Source: Actinomycetota bacterium
Lineage (GTDB): Bacteria; Actinomycetota; Actinomycetes; Acidothermales; Acidothermaceae
DNA: 17,172 bases
NCBI GenBank assembly: GCA_003134755.1
Contig: PLCK01000222.1
Coordinates: 6,270 to 23,441 of the forward strand
Direction: 5' to 3'
Shown here: one piece after another, positions 6,617-14,648 of the stretch
Numbering within the stretch: position 1 is the stretch's first letter
Layout: every line of letters starts with the position of its first letter
The notes under the pieces: generated by a model
Told to the model about the DNA's origin: nothing
Databases searched by the model: none
What the model saw: only the letters and a program-made list of their open reading frames with translations
Position numbers and translations under genes: made by a program

Positions 6617-7306
6617 ATGGGACGCGCGACATCGAGGCGTGCTGTCAAGGCAACATCTGTCAAGACAACATTGGGCATAGCGGTGCTCGGGCTCGGACTC
6701 GCCGCGTGCTCGTCGCACCACAGCAGTCTGCCGACGGTCCCGACCACCGGAGCGACCGCGGCCCAGGGCAACACTGCGGCCGCGCAGGCGGGTGGCGGTG
6801 CTAGCAAGGCGGCCAACCCCGCGGGCGGTTCGGCCGCGGCAGCCACTGACACGGTGCTCGGCGGCGGCAAGGTGTGCGGTCTGGTCTCGGCGTCCGATGT
6901 CACGAGTGCCGCTGGGATCCCGCTGCCGAGCATGCTCGGCAACATCAGCGGCGGAATGCAGGGCAACACCGCGCACGACGGCTGTCTGTGGACGAAGGAT
7001 TCGACCGGGAGAGGCGCGGACGTCAACATCGCGATCAACACCTTCCCCAGCGGAGTCTCGACCCAGCTGGCGACGCTACGCGCCCAAGCACAAGATCAGG
7101 TCGACAGCCTCAACGGCCAGACTCCGAACTCCGCCAGCGTGAAGGACGCCTCGGTCGGCGATGCCGGCTGGGAGGTCGACTACACCACCGGCCCGGACGA
7201 AACCGTGTGGTTCACGAAGGGCGCGAAGCTGACCCAGGTCGAGGTCAACCAGGGCCATCCGGGGGCGGCGCTCACCCTTGCGAAGCTCGTCGCCGGCAAG
7301 GAGTGA
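6617..7306 (+). CDS. Secreted lipoprotein, DUF3558-like
   Basis: This 229-residue protein starts at ATG 6617, preceded by a strong ribosome-binding site (GGGGAGGG, with GGAGG four bases before the start). A basic N-terminus and hydrophobic segment end in a lipobox LAAC (Cys31), so it should be lipidated and held on the outer face of the membrane. An Ala/Gly/Thr-rich linker (about 35-80) precedes the folded domain, which begins KVCGLVSASDVTSAAG and later has DGCLW. That paired-Cys pattern (CxLv...DV...GCxW) resembles DUF3558, a family of actinobacterial lipoproteins without an assigned function. It lies 99 bases after the propeller gene with its own ribosome-binding site, so it may be separately transcribed. 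Family assignment is by pattern only. Confidence 0.75.
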   Translation: MGRATSRRAVKATSVKTTLGIAVLGLGLAACSSHHSSLPTVPTTGATAAQGNTAAAQAGGGASKAANPAGGSAAAATDTVLGGGKVCGLVSASDVTSAAGIPLPSMLGNISGGMQGNTAHDGCLWTKDSTGRGADVNIAINTFPSGVSTQLATLRAQAQDQVDSLNGQTPNSASVKDASVGDAGWEVDYTTGPDETVWFTKGAKLTQVEVNQGHPGAALTLAKLVAGKE

Positions 7307-7339
7307 TCCCGCCCGTAGTGAACTGTCAGCGCCGGGGCC

Positions 7340-7345
7340 CAGAAT
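7340..7345 (+). promoter_or_regulatory. Candidate -10 element for a leaderless lhr transcript
   Basis: CAGAAT ends six bases before the lhr ATG. A start site at the usual distance would fall on or next to the start codon. A poor -35-like TAGTGA lies 18 bases upstream (7316-7321). The absence of a ribosome-binding site supports a leaderless start. Confidence 0.35.
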
Positions 7346-7351
7346 CAATGC

Positions 7352-10300
7352 ATGACCCGGAGAAAGAAGACAGACGCGGACCCGCCGGCGTCCGGGCTGC
7401 CTGACGGCTTCTCCGGGGTCACCCGCGCCTGGTTCAGCTCCGCCTTTGCGACGCCGACGCCCGCCCAGGTGCAGGCGTGGGAGGCGATCGGCCGCGGCGA
7501 TCACACCCTGGTGGTCGCGCCGACGGGCTCGGGTAAAACGCTCGCCGCGTTCCTCTGGTCGCTCGACCGGATCGCATCGGCACCCCGGCCCGAGCAGGCG
7601 AAGCGTTGCCGGGTTCTCTACGTCTCGCCTCTGAAAGCACTGGCCGTCGACGTCGAGCGCAACCTGCGCGCACCCCTGGTCGGCATGCGACACGCGGCCG
7701 CCCGGCTGGGCCTGCCCGAGCCACTCGTCGAGGTCGGGGTCCGGTCCGGTGACACGACGGCGAACGAACGACGGCGGCTGGCCACCAAGCCGCCCGACAT
7801 CCTGATCACCACACCCGAGTCGCTGTTCTTGATCCTCACCTCGGCCGCGCGCGAGTCACTGCTTGGCGTCGACACGGTCATCGTCGACGAGGTGCACGCT
7901 GTAGCCGGCACCAAGCGCGGCGCACATCTGGCGCTCTCGCTCGAGCGGCTCGACTTCCTGCTCGAGCGACCAGCTCAGCGCATCGGGCTGTCGGCCACAG
8001 TTCGGCCGGTCGACGAGATCGCGCGATTTCTCAGCGGCGCGAAGCAGACCACTATCGTCCAGCCGCCTGCCGCCAAGACGATCGAGGTCTCCGTCGTCGT
8101 CCCGGTCGAAGACATGGATGCCCCTGACGAGGCCACCAACGAAGAGCCGCGCAAGTCGATCTGGCCACACGTCGAGGAGAGCATCGCCGACCTCGTCGAT
8201 GCACACCGGTCGACGATCGTTTTTGCCAACTCACGCCGACTCGCCGAGCGACTCACGAACCGGCTGAACGAGATCGGGTTCGAGCGCGGCCGAGAGACCG
8301 AGATCGCTCGGGCTCACCACGGCTCGGTCAGTCGCGAGCAACGCAGCATCACCGAAGAGCTGCTCAAGTCGGGTCAACTGCCAGCGGTCGTTGCGACGAG
8401 CAGCCTCGAACTCGGCATCGACATGGGCGCGGTCGACCTCGTCGTCCAGGTCGAAAGCCCGCCGAGCGTTGCCAGCGGAATGCAGCGCATCGGCCGGGCC
8501 GGCCACCAGGTCGGCGCGATCTCGCGCGGTGTGATCTTCCCGAAGTACCGCGGCGACCTCGTGCAGACCGCTGTGGTCGCGGAGCGGATGAAGACCGGCG
8601 CGATCGAGTCGATCCGCATACCGCGCAACCCCCTCGACGTCCTCGCCCAACACCTCGTGTCGATGACGGCAATGCAATCGTTCGACGTCGACGAGGCGCT
8701 GGCGCTGGTCAGGCGGGCCGCACCGTTCGCTGGCCTCCCGCAGTCGGCGTTCGATGCAGTGCTCGACATGCTCTCCGGGCGCTATCCGAGTGACGAATTC
8801 GCCGAACTGCGGCCCCGCCTGGTCTGGGACCGCGTCGCCGGCACGATCACCGGCCGGCCGGGCGCCCAACGTCTCGCCGTTACCAGCGGCGGCACGATCC
8901 CCGACCGCGGGCTATTCGGAGTTTTCCTTGCGGGCGGGGAAAACTCCCGACGCGTTGGCGAACTCGACGAGGAGATGGTCTACGAATCGCGGGTCGGGGA
9001 GGTGTTCACCCTCGGCTCGTCGTCCTGGCGCATCGTTGAAATCACCCACGATCAGGTGCTCGTCACCCCGGCGCCTGGCGTGCCAGGAAAGTTGCCGTTC
9101 TGGCATGGGGACACACTCGGCCGCCCGCTCGAACTCGGGCGCGCACTCGGCGCGTTCGTGCGCGAGATCTCGGCATTGCCCGCAGCAGCCGCCACAACGC
9201 GCCTGCTCGACGCAGGGCTCGACAGCTGGGCCGCCTCGAACCTGCTCGCGTATCTCGCCGAGCAGGCGCGGGCCACCGGCCAGCTGCCCGACGACCGCAC
9301 GATCGTGGTCGAGCGTTTTCGCGACGAGCTCGGTGATTGGCGGGTCGTGGTGCACTCCCCATTCGGCGCCCAGGTGCACGCACCGTGGGCGCTGGCAATC
9401 GGCGCACGACTCCGAGAGCGCTATGGAGTCGACGTCCAGACCATGCACGCCGACGACGGAATCGTGCTGCGCATCCCCGAGACCGACGAGGCGCCACCCG
9501 CCCAGCTCGCGTTGCTTGCATCCGACGAGGTCGAAGAGTCCGTCACCCGCGAAGTCGGCGGCTCGGCTTTGTTCGCGGCCCGTTTCCGCGAATGCGCCGC
9601 GCGTGCACTACTGCTGCCGCGACGGCGACCCGACCGGCGCACGCCGCTCTGGCAGCAACGGCAGCGGTCGGCGCAACTGCTGTCAGTAGCGAGTGAGTAC
9701 GGCTCGTTCCCGATCGTGCTCGAGACCATGCGTGAGTGTCTGCAAGACGTGTTCGACGTCCCCGGCCTTGTCGAGCTGATGCGCGACGTCGAAGCGCGAC
9801 GGGTGCAGCTGCTCGACGTCGAGACGCCGGCCGCCTCGCCGTTCGCGCGATCCCTGCTGTTCGGCTACGTCGCAGCGTTCATCTACGAAGGCGACGCACC
9901 GCTCGCCGAGCGACGTGCGCAGGCGCTTGCCCTCGACACCGCGTTACTCGGTGAACTGCTCGGCCAGGCGGAGCTTCGCGAGATGCTCGATGCCGACGCG
10001 ATCGACGAGATCGAACGCGAGTTGCAACACCTGAGCGACGAACGCAAGGCTCGCGACGTCGAAGGAGTTGCCGACCTGCTGCGCCTGGTCGGCCCGGTCT
10101 CGACAGCAGAGGCCGTCGCTCGCGGCGCAACTCCCCGATGGCTGGCGGAGCTCGAAGAATCGCGCCGCGCGATCCGCATCAGGGTTACCGCCGAAGAGCG
10201 CTGGGCGGCGATCGAAGACGCCGGCCGACTCCGCGACGCGCTCGGAACTCCTTTGCCCGTCGGTGTTCCCGACGCATTCACCGAGTCGGTCGCCGACCCA

Positions 10301-11803
10301 CTCGGCGATCTGGTCGCCCGCTACGCGCGCAGCCACGGCCCGTTCACGACCCTCGACGTCGCGAAACGTTTTGGCCTCGGCGTAGCGGTTGTCGACGGCA
10401 TTCTCCAACGCCTGACGGCGGCCGGGCGGGTGAAGCGCGGCGAGTTTCGACCCGGCGGGTCCGGCGTCGAATGGTGCGACGCCGGCGTCTTGCGGTCGAT
10501 CAGGCGCCGATCCATGGCCAGGCTCCGCAAGGAAGTCGAGCCGGTGCCCACCAGTTCGTTCGGCCGGTTCCTGCCGTCGTGGCAGCGGGTTCGCAGTCCG
10601 CTGCGCGGCGTTGACGGCGTGCTGCGCACGATCGAACAACTGCAAGGGGCGATACTCCCCGCGTCCTCCCTCGAGCAACTCGTGCTCCCGTCGCGCGTCG
10701 CCGACTACGCACCCGCGATGCTCGACGAACTCACAGTCTCGGGCGACGTCGTGTGGGCCGGCCAGGGCAACCTTCCCGGCAACGACGGGTGGGTGGCGCT
10801 CTACCCCGCAGAAACGGCTGCGCTACTGCTGCCCGCGACCGCAGTCGCGACCTACCCGCCGCTGCAACAACAACTCCTCGAAGTCATGGCCGGCGGCGGT
10901 GCGATGTTCTTCCGCGAGTTGTCGAGCCGAGTGGTTTCGACAGACGATCGGGCGCTGGCCGATGCACTCTGGGGCCTCGTCTGGTCGAGTCTGGTGACCA
11001 ACGATTCGCTCGCACCGCTGCGAGTGTTCCTTGGCGCCGGCCGCACCAGGCACTCCCGCCCGGCGTCGTCCGGCCGTCGCGGCCGGCCCGTGCTGCCGAG
11101 CCGAAGCGGGCCTCCGACAGTCGGTGGCCGCTGGAGTCTGCTTCCCCAGCCGTCCGACGACGAGACCCGGCGATCGCACGCGTTGGCCGAAACACTGCTC
11201 GACCGCTACGGCGTCCTCACCCGCGGTGCGGTGCAGGCCGAAGGCGTGGTTGGCGGGTTCGCCGCGGTCTACCGGGTACTTACCGCGTTCGAAGACGCCG
11301 GCCGCTGCCGCCGCGGCTACTTCGTCGAAGGCCTGGGTGCCGCGCAGTTCGCGCTGCCCGGCGCTGTCGACCGGCTGCGCAGCCGGACGACGCCAGATCC
11401 CGACGCCGAGACCGCCCGGGCCGTCGTGCTGGCCGCCACCGACCCGGCCAATCCCTACGGGGCGTCCCTGCCGTGGCCTACTCGAAACGGCGACCGCGAG
11501 GGCCACCGACCGGGCCGCAAGGCCGGCGCTCTCGTCGTCCTTGTCGACGGCGAGCTGGCTGTCTACGTCGAGCGCGGCGGGAAGACGCTGCTCTCGTTCG
11601 AACCGGACAACAGCGAGATCTCGTCCGAGGTGGTCATGCGGACCGCGGTCGAGGCGCTGGCCCTCGCCGTTCGTGATGGCTGGCTCGGGCGCCTCGACGT
11701 CGAACGGGCCGACGGCGAGTCGGTCCTGCAGTCTCCGCTGGGCAACGCCCTTGAGGCCGCCGGGTTCCGCGCGACTCCGCGAGGGCTGCGGCTGCGAAGT
11801 TGA
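7352..11803 (+). CDS. lhr: Lhr-type ATP-dependent DNA helicase, full length
   Basis: Lhr is a superfamily 2 helicase that moves 3' to 5' on single-stranded DNA and unwinds RNA:DNA hybrids; it belongs to DNA repair and is induced by damage in mycobacteria. The product has 1483 residues, the size of long Lhr proteins. Seen: Q-motif-like ATPTPAQVQAW near 33; Walker A APTGSGKT at 56-63; DEVH at 179-182; SAT at 214-216; motif VI QRIGRAGHQ at 378-386. The winged-helix and Lhr-specific beta-barrel region should follow to about 860, then the long C-terminal region of about 600 residues found only in full-length Lhr. ATG 7352 gives MTRRKKTDAD. No ribosome-binding site is seen, but CAGAAT (7340-7345) ends six bases before the ATG, suggesting a leaderless transcript. 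It ends five bases from the convergent lipoprotein gene. nei lies beyond, a pairing also found in mycobacteria. Confidence 0.96.
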   Translation: MTRRKKTDADPPASGLPDGFSGVTRAWFSSAFATPTPAQVQAWEAIGRGDHTLVVAPTGSGKTLAAFLWSLDRIASAPRPEQAKRCRVLYVSPLKALAVDVERNLRAPLVGMRHAAARLGLPEPLVEVGVRSGDTTANERRRLATKPPDILITTPESLFLILTSAARESLLGVDTVIVDEVHAVAGTKRGAHLALSLERLDFLLERPAQRIGLSATVRPVDEIARFLSGAKQTTIVQPPAAKTIEVSVVVPVEDMDAPDEATNEEPRKSIWPHVEESIADLVDAHRSTIVFANSRRLAERLTNRLNEIGFERGRETEIARAHHGSVSREQRSITEELLKSGQLPAVVATSSLELGIDMGAVDLVVQVESPPSVASGMQRIGRAGHQVGAISRGVIFPKYRGDLVQTAVVAERMKTGAIESIRIPRNPLDVLAQHLVSMTAMQSFDVDEALALVRRAAPFAGLPQSAFDAVLDMLSGRYPSDEFAELRPRLVWDRVAGTITGRPGAQRLAVTSGGTIPDRGLFGVFLAGGENSRRVGELDEEMVYESRVGEVFTLGSSSWRIVEITHDQVLVTPAPGVPGKLPFWHGDTLGRPLELGRALGAFVREISALPAAAATTRLLDAGLDSWAASNLLAYLAEQARATGQLPDDRTIVVERFRDELGDWRVVVHSPFGAQVHAPWALAIGARLRERYGVDVQTMHADDGIVLRIPETDEAPPAQLALLASDEVEESVTREVGGSALFAARFRECAARALLLPRRRPDRRTPLWQQRQRSAQLLSVASEYGSFPIVLETMRECLQDVFDVPGLVELMRDVEARRVQLLDVETPAASPFARSLLFGYVAAFIYEGDAPLAERRAQALALDTALLGELLGQAELREMLDADAIDEIERELQHLSDERKARDVEGVADLLRLVGPVSTAEAVARGATPRWLAELEESRRAIRIRVTAEERWAAIEDAGRLRDALGTPLPVGVPDAFTESVADPLGDLVARYARSHGPFTTLDVAKRFGLGVAVVDGILQRLTAAGRVKRGEFRPGGSGVEWCDAGVLRSIRRRSMARLRKEVEPVPTSSFGRFLPSWQRVRSPLRGVDGVLRTIEQLQGAILPASSLEQLVLPSRVADYAPAMLDELTVSGDVVWAGQGNLPGNDGWVALYPAETAALLLPATAVATYPPLQQQLLEVMAGGGAMFFRELSSRVVSTDDRALADALWGLVWSSLVTNDSLAPLRVFLGAGRTRHSRPASSGRRGRPVLPSRSGPPTVGGRWSLLPQPSDDETRRSHALAETLLDRYGVLTRGAVQAEGVVGGFAAVYRVLTAFEDAGRCRRGYFVEGLGAAQFALPGAVDRLRSRTTPDPDAETARAVVLAATDPANPYGASLPWPTRNGDREGHRPGRKAGALVVLVDGELAVYVERGGKTLLSFEPDNSEISSEVVMRTAVEALALAVRDGWLGRLDVERADGESVLQSPLGNALEAAGFRATPRGLRLRS

Positions 11804-11814
11804 GCTGATCAGCT
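11803..11814. repeat. 12-bp palindrome spanning both convergent stop codons
   Basis: AGCTGATCAGCT is a perfect palindrome covering the last base of the lhr stop and the whole stop codon of the opposing lipoprotein gene; only five bases separate the two genes. It might pause converging polymerases. It has no T-run and no loop, so it is not a classical terminator. Confidence 0.5.
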
Positions 11815-12681
11815 GCTGCTTGGCGAAGCACCCATCAACTGTGCGAGCTGGGCGACGTCGATCGACTCTGTCGGCGCCGTGATGCTCACTGGCGCGTCGT
11901 ACTCGAGGAAATCGATCCGGTCGTTCGTCGACCCGCTGCTGGTTGACGATGAGGCGGGCACGACCTCGAGCGGCAAATGGTTTCCAGTGGCAGCCACATA
12001 GAGCGTCGACGAGTTCGCCGGGTCAGTAGTCGTCTGCAGAATTCCAATCGCCGCCTTGCCGTTGATCGTCTTCTTTCCGGCCGCGCTCAACTTGCCGCCA
12101 TCGCTCGCGAACTGCTTGGCGAACACCGAGAGGTCCGCGAACGAACTGAAGTCTCCGAAGGCGTTCGCGCCGGAGCCGTCGCTCTTGCCGACATTGATCC
12201 ACTTGCCGGCGATGGTCGCGAGCGCCCCAGGCGGTGCACTCGCGCCAAGGCCCGCGAATGCCTTGGCGTCAGCTTGGATGTAGACGTTGCCGCCGATCGC
12301 CAGGAACTTGAGATTGCCACCCGCAACCCCGATCGAGCCGACCGAGCCCTTGCCGTTGGCGAACGTCAGATCGATGGTCCCCGCCGTGCCACCCTCATTG
12401 ATGGTGCCCACCATGTGCACTGATTTGACCTTGGCCAGCGCAGCCAGCGACTGCGTTGCGAGCGCGATCATGGCCGGGTCACCGGTGAGCTGAGCCGTCG
12501 AGCCACTGGGCGCTGAAGAGCCGTTGGCCGAGGCACCCGGTGCTGCGGCGGACGTCGCCGAACTCGCCGAGGTGCTGGCAGCGACCTTTGCCGGGGACTT
12601 CTTCCCTGAGCAACCCGCGAGCACGACTGCCGCGGCCAGTATGCCGATAGCTGCGGCACGCGCACCGGTGAACCTACTCAT
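11809..12681 (-). CDS. Lipoprotein, LppX/LprAFG-like
   Basis: This 290-residue lipoprotein starts at ATG 12681, with GGGGAG four bases upstream; the longer open frame from 12723 lacks a ribosome-binding site and would put extra residues before the signal. The signal helix ends in lipobox LAGC (Cys24), followed by a long Ser/Ala/Gly/Thr linker (about 26-60). The folded part reads SLAALAKVKSVHMVGTI, then LTFANGKGSVG, NVYIQADAKAF, GKWINVG and, near the end, IDFLEYDAPVSITAP. This order of short strands is typical of the LppX/LprAFG (DUF1396) or related DUF6612 fold. In mycobacteria such proteins carry lipids or lipoglycans across the periplasm. Lipid carriage here is inferred from fold resemblance only. 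It is convergent with lhr and divergent from nei across about 114 bases. Confidence 0.78.
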   Translation of the reverse strand: MSRFTGARAAAIGILAAAVVLAGCSGKKSPAKVAASTSASSATSAAAPGASANGSSAPSGSTAQLTGDPAMIALATQSLAALAKVKSVHMVGTINEGGTAGTIDLTFANGKGSVGSIGVAGGNLKFLAIGGNVYIQADAKAFAGLGASAPPGALATIAGKWINVGKSDGSGANAFGDFSSFADLSVFAKQFASDGGKLSAAGKKTINGKAAIGILQTTTDPANSSTLYVAATGNHLPLEVVPASSSTSSGSTNDRIDFLEYDAPVSITAPTESIDVAQLAQLMGASPSSS

Positions 12682-12748
12682 GGAACTCCCCACTGGGAAC
12701 GGAAATGGCAACGCTCGAACCACGCCACGTTAACAGGGCGGCACCGCG

Positions 12749-12754
12749 TAACTT
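12749..12754 (+). promoter_or_regulatory. Candidate -10 element for nei
   Basis: TAACTT fits TANNNT and lies in the nei/lipoprotein divergent gap. The expected start site (about 12761) coincides with an ATG at 12762 that opens a 13-codon frame, leaving nei with a leader of about 35 bases. Confidence 0.4.
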
Positions 12755-12761
12755 TGGCGTC

Positions 12762-12803
12762 ATGGAGCCGACCGCCGTACCCGGTGCGGGTCACGATGCC
12801 TGA
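12762..12803 (+). CDS. Possible 13-residue leader peptide overlapping the nei start
   Basis: ATG at 12762 opens a frame reading MEPTAVPGAGHDA and then TGA at 12801-12803, just inside nei, whose ATG is at 12796-12798. If transcription starts seven bases after the TAACTT hexamer, this would be a leaderless mini-gene whose termination could deliver ribosomes to the nei start, which lacks a good ribosome-binding site. It may equally be chance. Confidence 0.25.
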   Translation: MEPTAVPGAGHDA

Positions 12804-13644
12804 GGGCAACACGGTCTGGCTGACGGCGCGGGGCCTCCACAAGGCGCTCGCCGGTCACCCGCTCGCCGTGGCCGAGCTACGAATCGGCGACCTCGCCACC
12901 ACCGACCTGACCGACCGGCAGGTGCGCGAAGTTGTCGCGCGCGGCAAACATCTGCTGATCCGTCTGGACAACGGCCTTACTCTCCACAACCACCTGCGGA
13001 TGGACGGCGCGTGGCGGGTCCACCCGGCAGGCCGCCCGATCCCGGACACCCGCGACCACGTGCGGGTCATCCTCGGTACCGCTGCTGTTATCGCGGTCGG
13101 CTATCGCGTGCACGACATCGCACTGCTGCCCACCGCCGCTGAGGGCACCGTCGTCGGCCATCTCGGCCCTGACCTGCTCGGACCTGACTGGGACGCCGCC
13201 ATTGCCACCCGCCGACTGGCAGCCGACCCCGACCGATCGATCGGCGAGGCCATCCTCGACCAACGCAACCTGGCCGGCGCGGGCAACGTGTACAAGGCTG
13301 AGACGTGCTTCCTCCGCGGCGTCTCGCCATGGACGCCCGTGGGCGACGTCCGGGACCTTCGGGGCCTCGTTGACCTTGTCGCCCGGCTGTTGCAAGCCAA
13401 CCGGGAGCGCTATGACCACGTAACGACAGGTGACGCGCGCTCTGGTCGCCGTACCTGGGTGTACGGCCGCGCAGGTCGGCCCTGCCTGCGCTGCGGCGCA
13501 GCGGTACAGGTGGCTTGGCAGGGCGATCCGAAGCGAGCGGATGCCGAGCGGATCAGCTACTGGTGTCCGAACTGTCAGCCTGGGCCGAGTCCGGAGCAGG
13601 CTCAGCGCGGGCTTCATCGCGCGACGACGCCACGGCCCCGGTGA
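12796..13644 (+). CDS. nei: Fpg/Nei family DNA glycosylase, Nei2-type
   Basis: This 282-residue base-excision repair enzyme removes oxidised bases and cleaves the abasic site. ATG 12796 is fixed by the family: Pro2 is the catalytic nucleophile after Met removal and Glu3 the proton donor (MPEGNTVW). Lys51 in RGKHLLIR is the conserved phosphate-contacting lysine, NHLRMDG follows, and QRNLAGAGNVYKAE is the helix-two-turn-helix segment with the conserved Asn. A C-terminal zinc finger has CLRC and, 16 residues later, CPNC. MPEG-TVW and length are closest to the actinobacterial Nei2 group, often encoded next to lhr. A tail of about 22 residues follows the finger. The last 92 bases, including the codons of the final two zinc-binding Cys, overlap the TetR gene on the other strand. 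Confidence 0.93.
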   Translation: MPEGNTVWLTARGLHKALAGHPLAVAELRIGDLATTDLTDRQVREVVARGKHLLIRLDNGLTLHNHLRMDGAWRVHPAGRPIPDTRDHVRVILGTAAVIAVGYRVHDIALLPTAAEGTVVGHLGPDLLGPDWDAAIATRRLAADPDRSIGEAILDQRNLAGAGNVYKAETCFLRGVSPWTPVGDVRDLRGLVDLVARLLQANRERYDHVTTGDARSGRRTWVYGRAGRPCLRCGAAVQVAWQGDPKRADAERISYWCPNCQPGPSPEQAQRGLHRATTPRPR

Positions 13645-14236
13645 TCAACGCCGCCGCAGCCGCTCTCTCCGCAGGGCCGGACGGCGCGAGTACCTGACTC
13701 GCGAGATAGCGCAGGACCACGTCTACGGCGCCCGACGAGGCGTCCAGGCCGGCTTGCTGCAGCGCGCGTGCAACGTGCGCGCGGGCCGACGTCCACCCGT
13801 TGCCCTCGCCCAGGGTCGCGAGCCCGGCGGCCACTGCTGGCTCCTGCGCCGCGACCCGGCGGACGGCCGGGCTTTCGGCGATCATCGCTGCCGCCTCGGC
13901 CAGCGCGACGTCGAAGCCGTTCGGCAGTTTGGCAAACGCTGCCGCCGCGATCGCCTCGACCTCGGCCTCGACGACGGCCGCGTAAACGTCGTCCTTCGTG
14001 CGGAAGTGGTTGTACAGCGTCGCCTTGGCGATACCGGCGAGCATTGCGACGTCGCCCATGGTCGCCTTGCGGCTGCCGTACTTCGTGACGGCCTCCACCG
14101 CTCCTGACAGGGCAGCCTCGCGGGTGCGGCCCATCGCATTCCCGGCCCGGCTGCGAGTGCCGCGCGTCGTCGCTGTTGGCACGGCTGAAGCGACCGGCGC
14201 GGATTCCGCGGTGGCATCTGCCGTTGGGTTGAGCAT
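13553..14236 (-). CDS. TetR family transcriptional regulator
   Basis: This is a 227-residue regulator. The N-terminal DNA-binding domain contains KATMGDVAMLAGIAKATL followed by YNHFRTKDDVYAAVVE, the standard TetR helix-turn-helix and helix 4. The ligand-binding half is Ala-rich and gives no clue to the ligand. The ATG at 14236 adds about 34 disordered Ala/Thr residues; an ATG at 14134 (MGRTREAALSG) would start right at the domain. The longer start is favoured because TAGACT (14248-14243) ends six bases before 14236, the spacing expected for a leaderless transcript. The C-terminus is a Ser/Asp/Ala tail that lies antisense to the nei zinc finger. It follows clgR on the same strand after 88 bases; in mycobacteria this place is taken by pspA. 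Its target genes are unknown. Confidence 0.9.
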   Translation of the reverse strand: MLNPTADATAESAPVASAVPTATTRGTRSRAGNAMGRTREAALSGAVEAVTKYGSRKATMGDVAMLAGIAKATLYNHFRTKDDVYAAVVEAEVEAIAAAAFAKLPNGFDVALAEAAAMIAESPAVRRVAAQEPAVAAGLATLGEGNGWTSARAHVARALQQAGLDASSGAVDVVLRYLASQVLAPSGPAERAAAAALITGAVASSRDEARAEPAPDSAQADSSDTSS

Positions 14237-14242
14237 CGCCGC

Positions 14243-14248
14243 AGTCTA
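14243..14248 (-). promoter_or_regulatory. Candidate -10 element for a leaderless tetR transcript
   Basis: On the minus strand TAGACT matches TANNNT and ends six bases before the ATG at 14236. No convincing -35 is seen, as is common in actinobacteria. No ribosome-binding site precedes the ATG. Confidence 0.45.
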
Positions 14249-14259
14249 GGCAGCGGCAG

Positions 14260-14280
14260 GCACAGCGGGAAACGCCGTGC
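14260..14280. terminator. Weak hairpin between clgR and tetR
   Basis: Arms gcacagcg (14260-14267) and cgccgtgc (14273-14280) pair with one mismatch around a ggaaa loop. There is no T-run on either side. It could end or attenuate clgR transcripts, but it also overlaps the region where a tetR -35 would lie. Confidence 0.25.
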
Positions 14281-14324
14281 GGATAGCGATCGTCGATGTG
14301 CCGATCACAGGGGCCACCGAAATG

Positions 14325-14648
14325 TCAGGCGGCGGCGATGACCTGGTGGTCGACCTCGTGCGCCTTTGCGTGCGCCGCGCCCGACATGGCGACGACACCG
14401 CTCGACCCGGCGGACTCGAGTACCTGCAGCTCGTCGCTGACCTCGCGCAATACCGTCGACAGTTGGACGCCGAGGGCATCGCAGATGGACGAGAGCAGCT
14501 CAGATGATGCTTCCTTTTGGCCGCGCTCGACCTCGGACAGGTATCCCAACGAAACCCGAGCGCCAGCGGACACGTCGCGCAGGGTGCGTTCTTGGGCCAG
14601 CCGTTGCTGGCGCAGTGCCGAGCCCAGCAAACGTCGCAGCAGGATCAT
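14325..14648 (-). CDS. clgR: ClgR-type XRE family regulator
   Basis: This 107-residue protein has one Cro/C1-type helix-turn-helix (about 12-65) with the hallmark run TLRDVSAGARVSLGYLSEVE, then RGQKEASSELLSSICDALGV. This is the ClgR signature; ClgR activates clp protease and other proteostasis genes in actinobacteria. Placement after rimO-pgsA-cinA is the usual locus. ATG 14648 has GAGGAGGG five bases upstream. The C-terminus is QVIAAA; in Streptomyces ClgR a C-terminal Ala-Ala makes the protein a Clp substrate, so self-limiting proteolysis is likely here too, by inference. A GGAAC-N18-GTT promoter candidate lies 160-190 bases upstream. A 36-codon frame in the leader ends in an ATGA overlap with this start. 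Confidence 0.93.
   Translation of the reverse strand: MILLRRLLGSALRQQRLAQERTLRDVSAGARVSLGYLSEVERGQKEASSELLSSICDALGVQLSTVLREVSDELQVLESAGSSGVVAMSGAAHAKAHEVDHQVIAAA

Noticed and set aside
8231..8869. 212-codon minus-strand frame within lhr, and other similar antisense frames
   Set aside because: They lie opposite the continuous helicase frame with all its motifs and are typical shadows.
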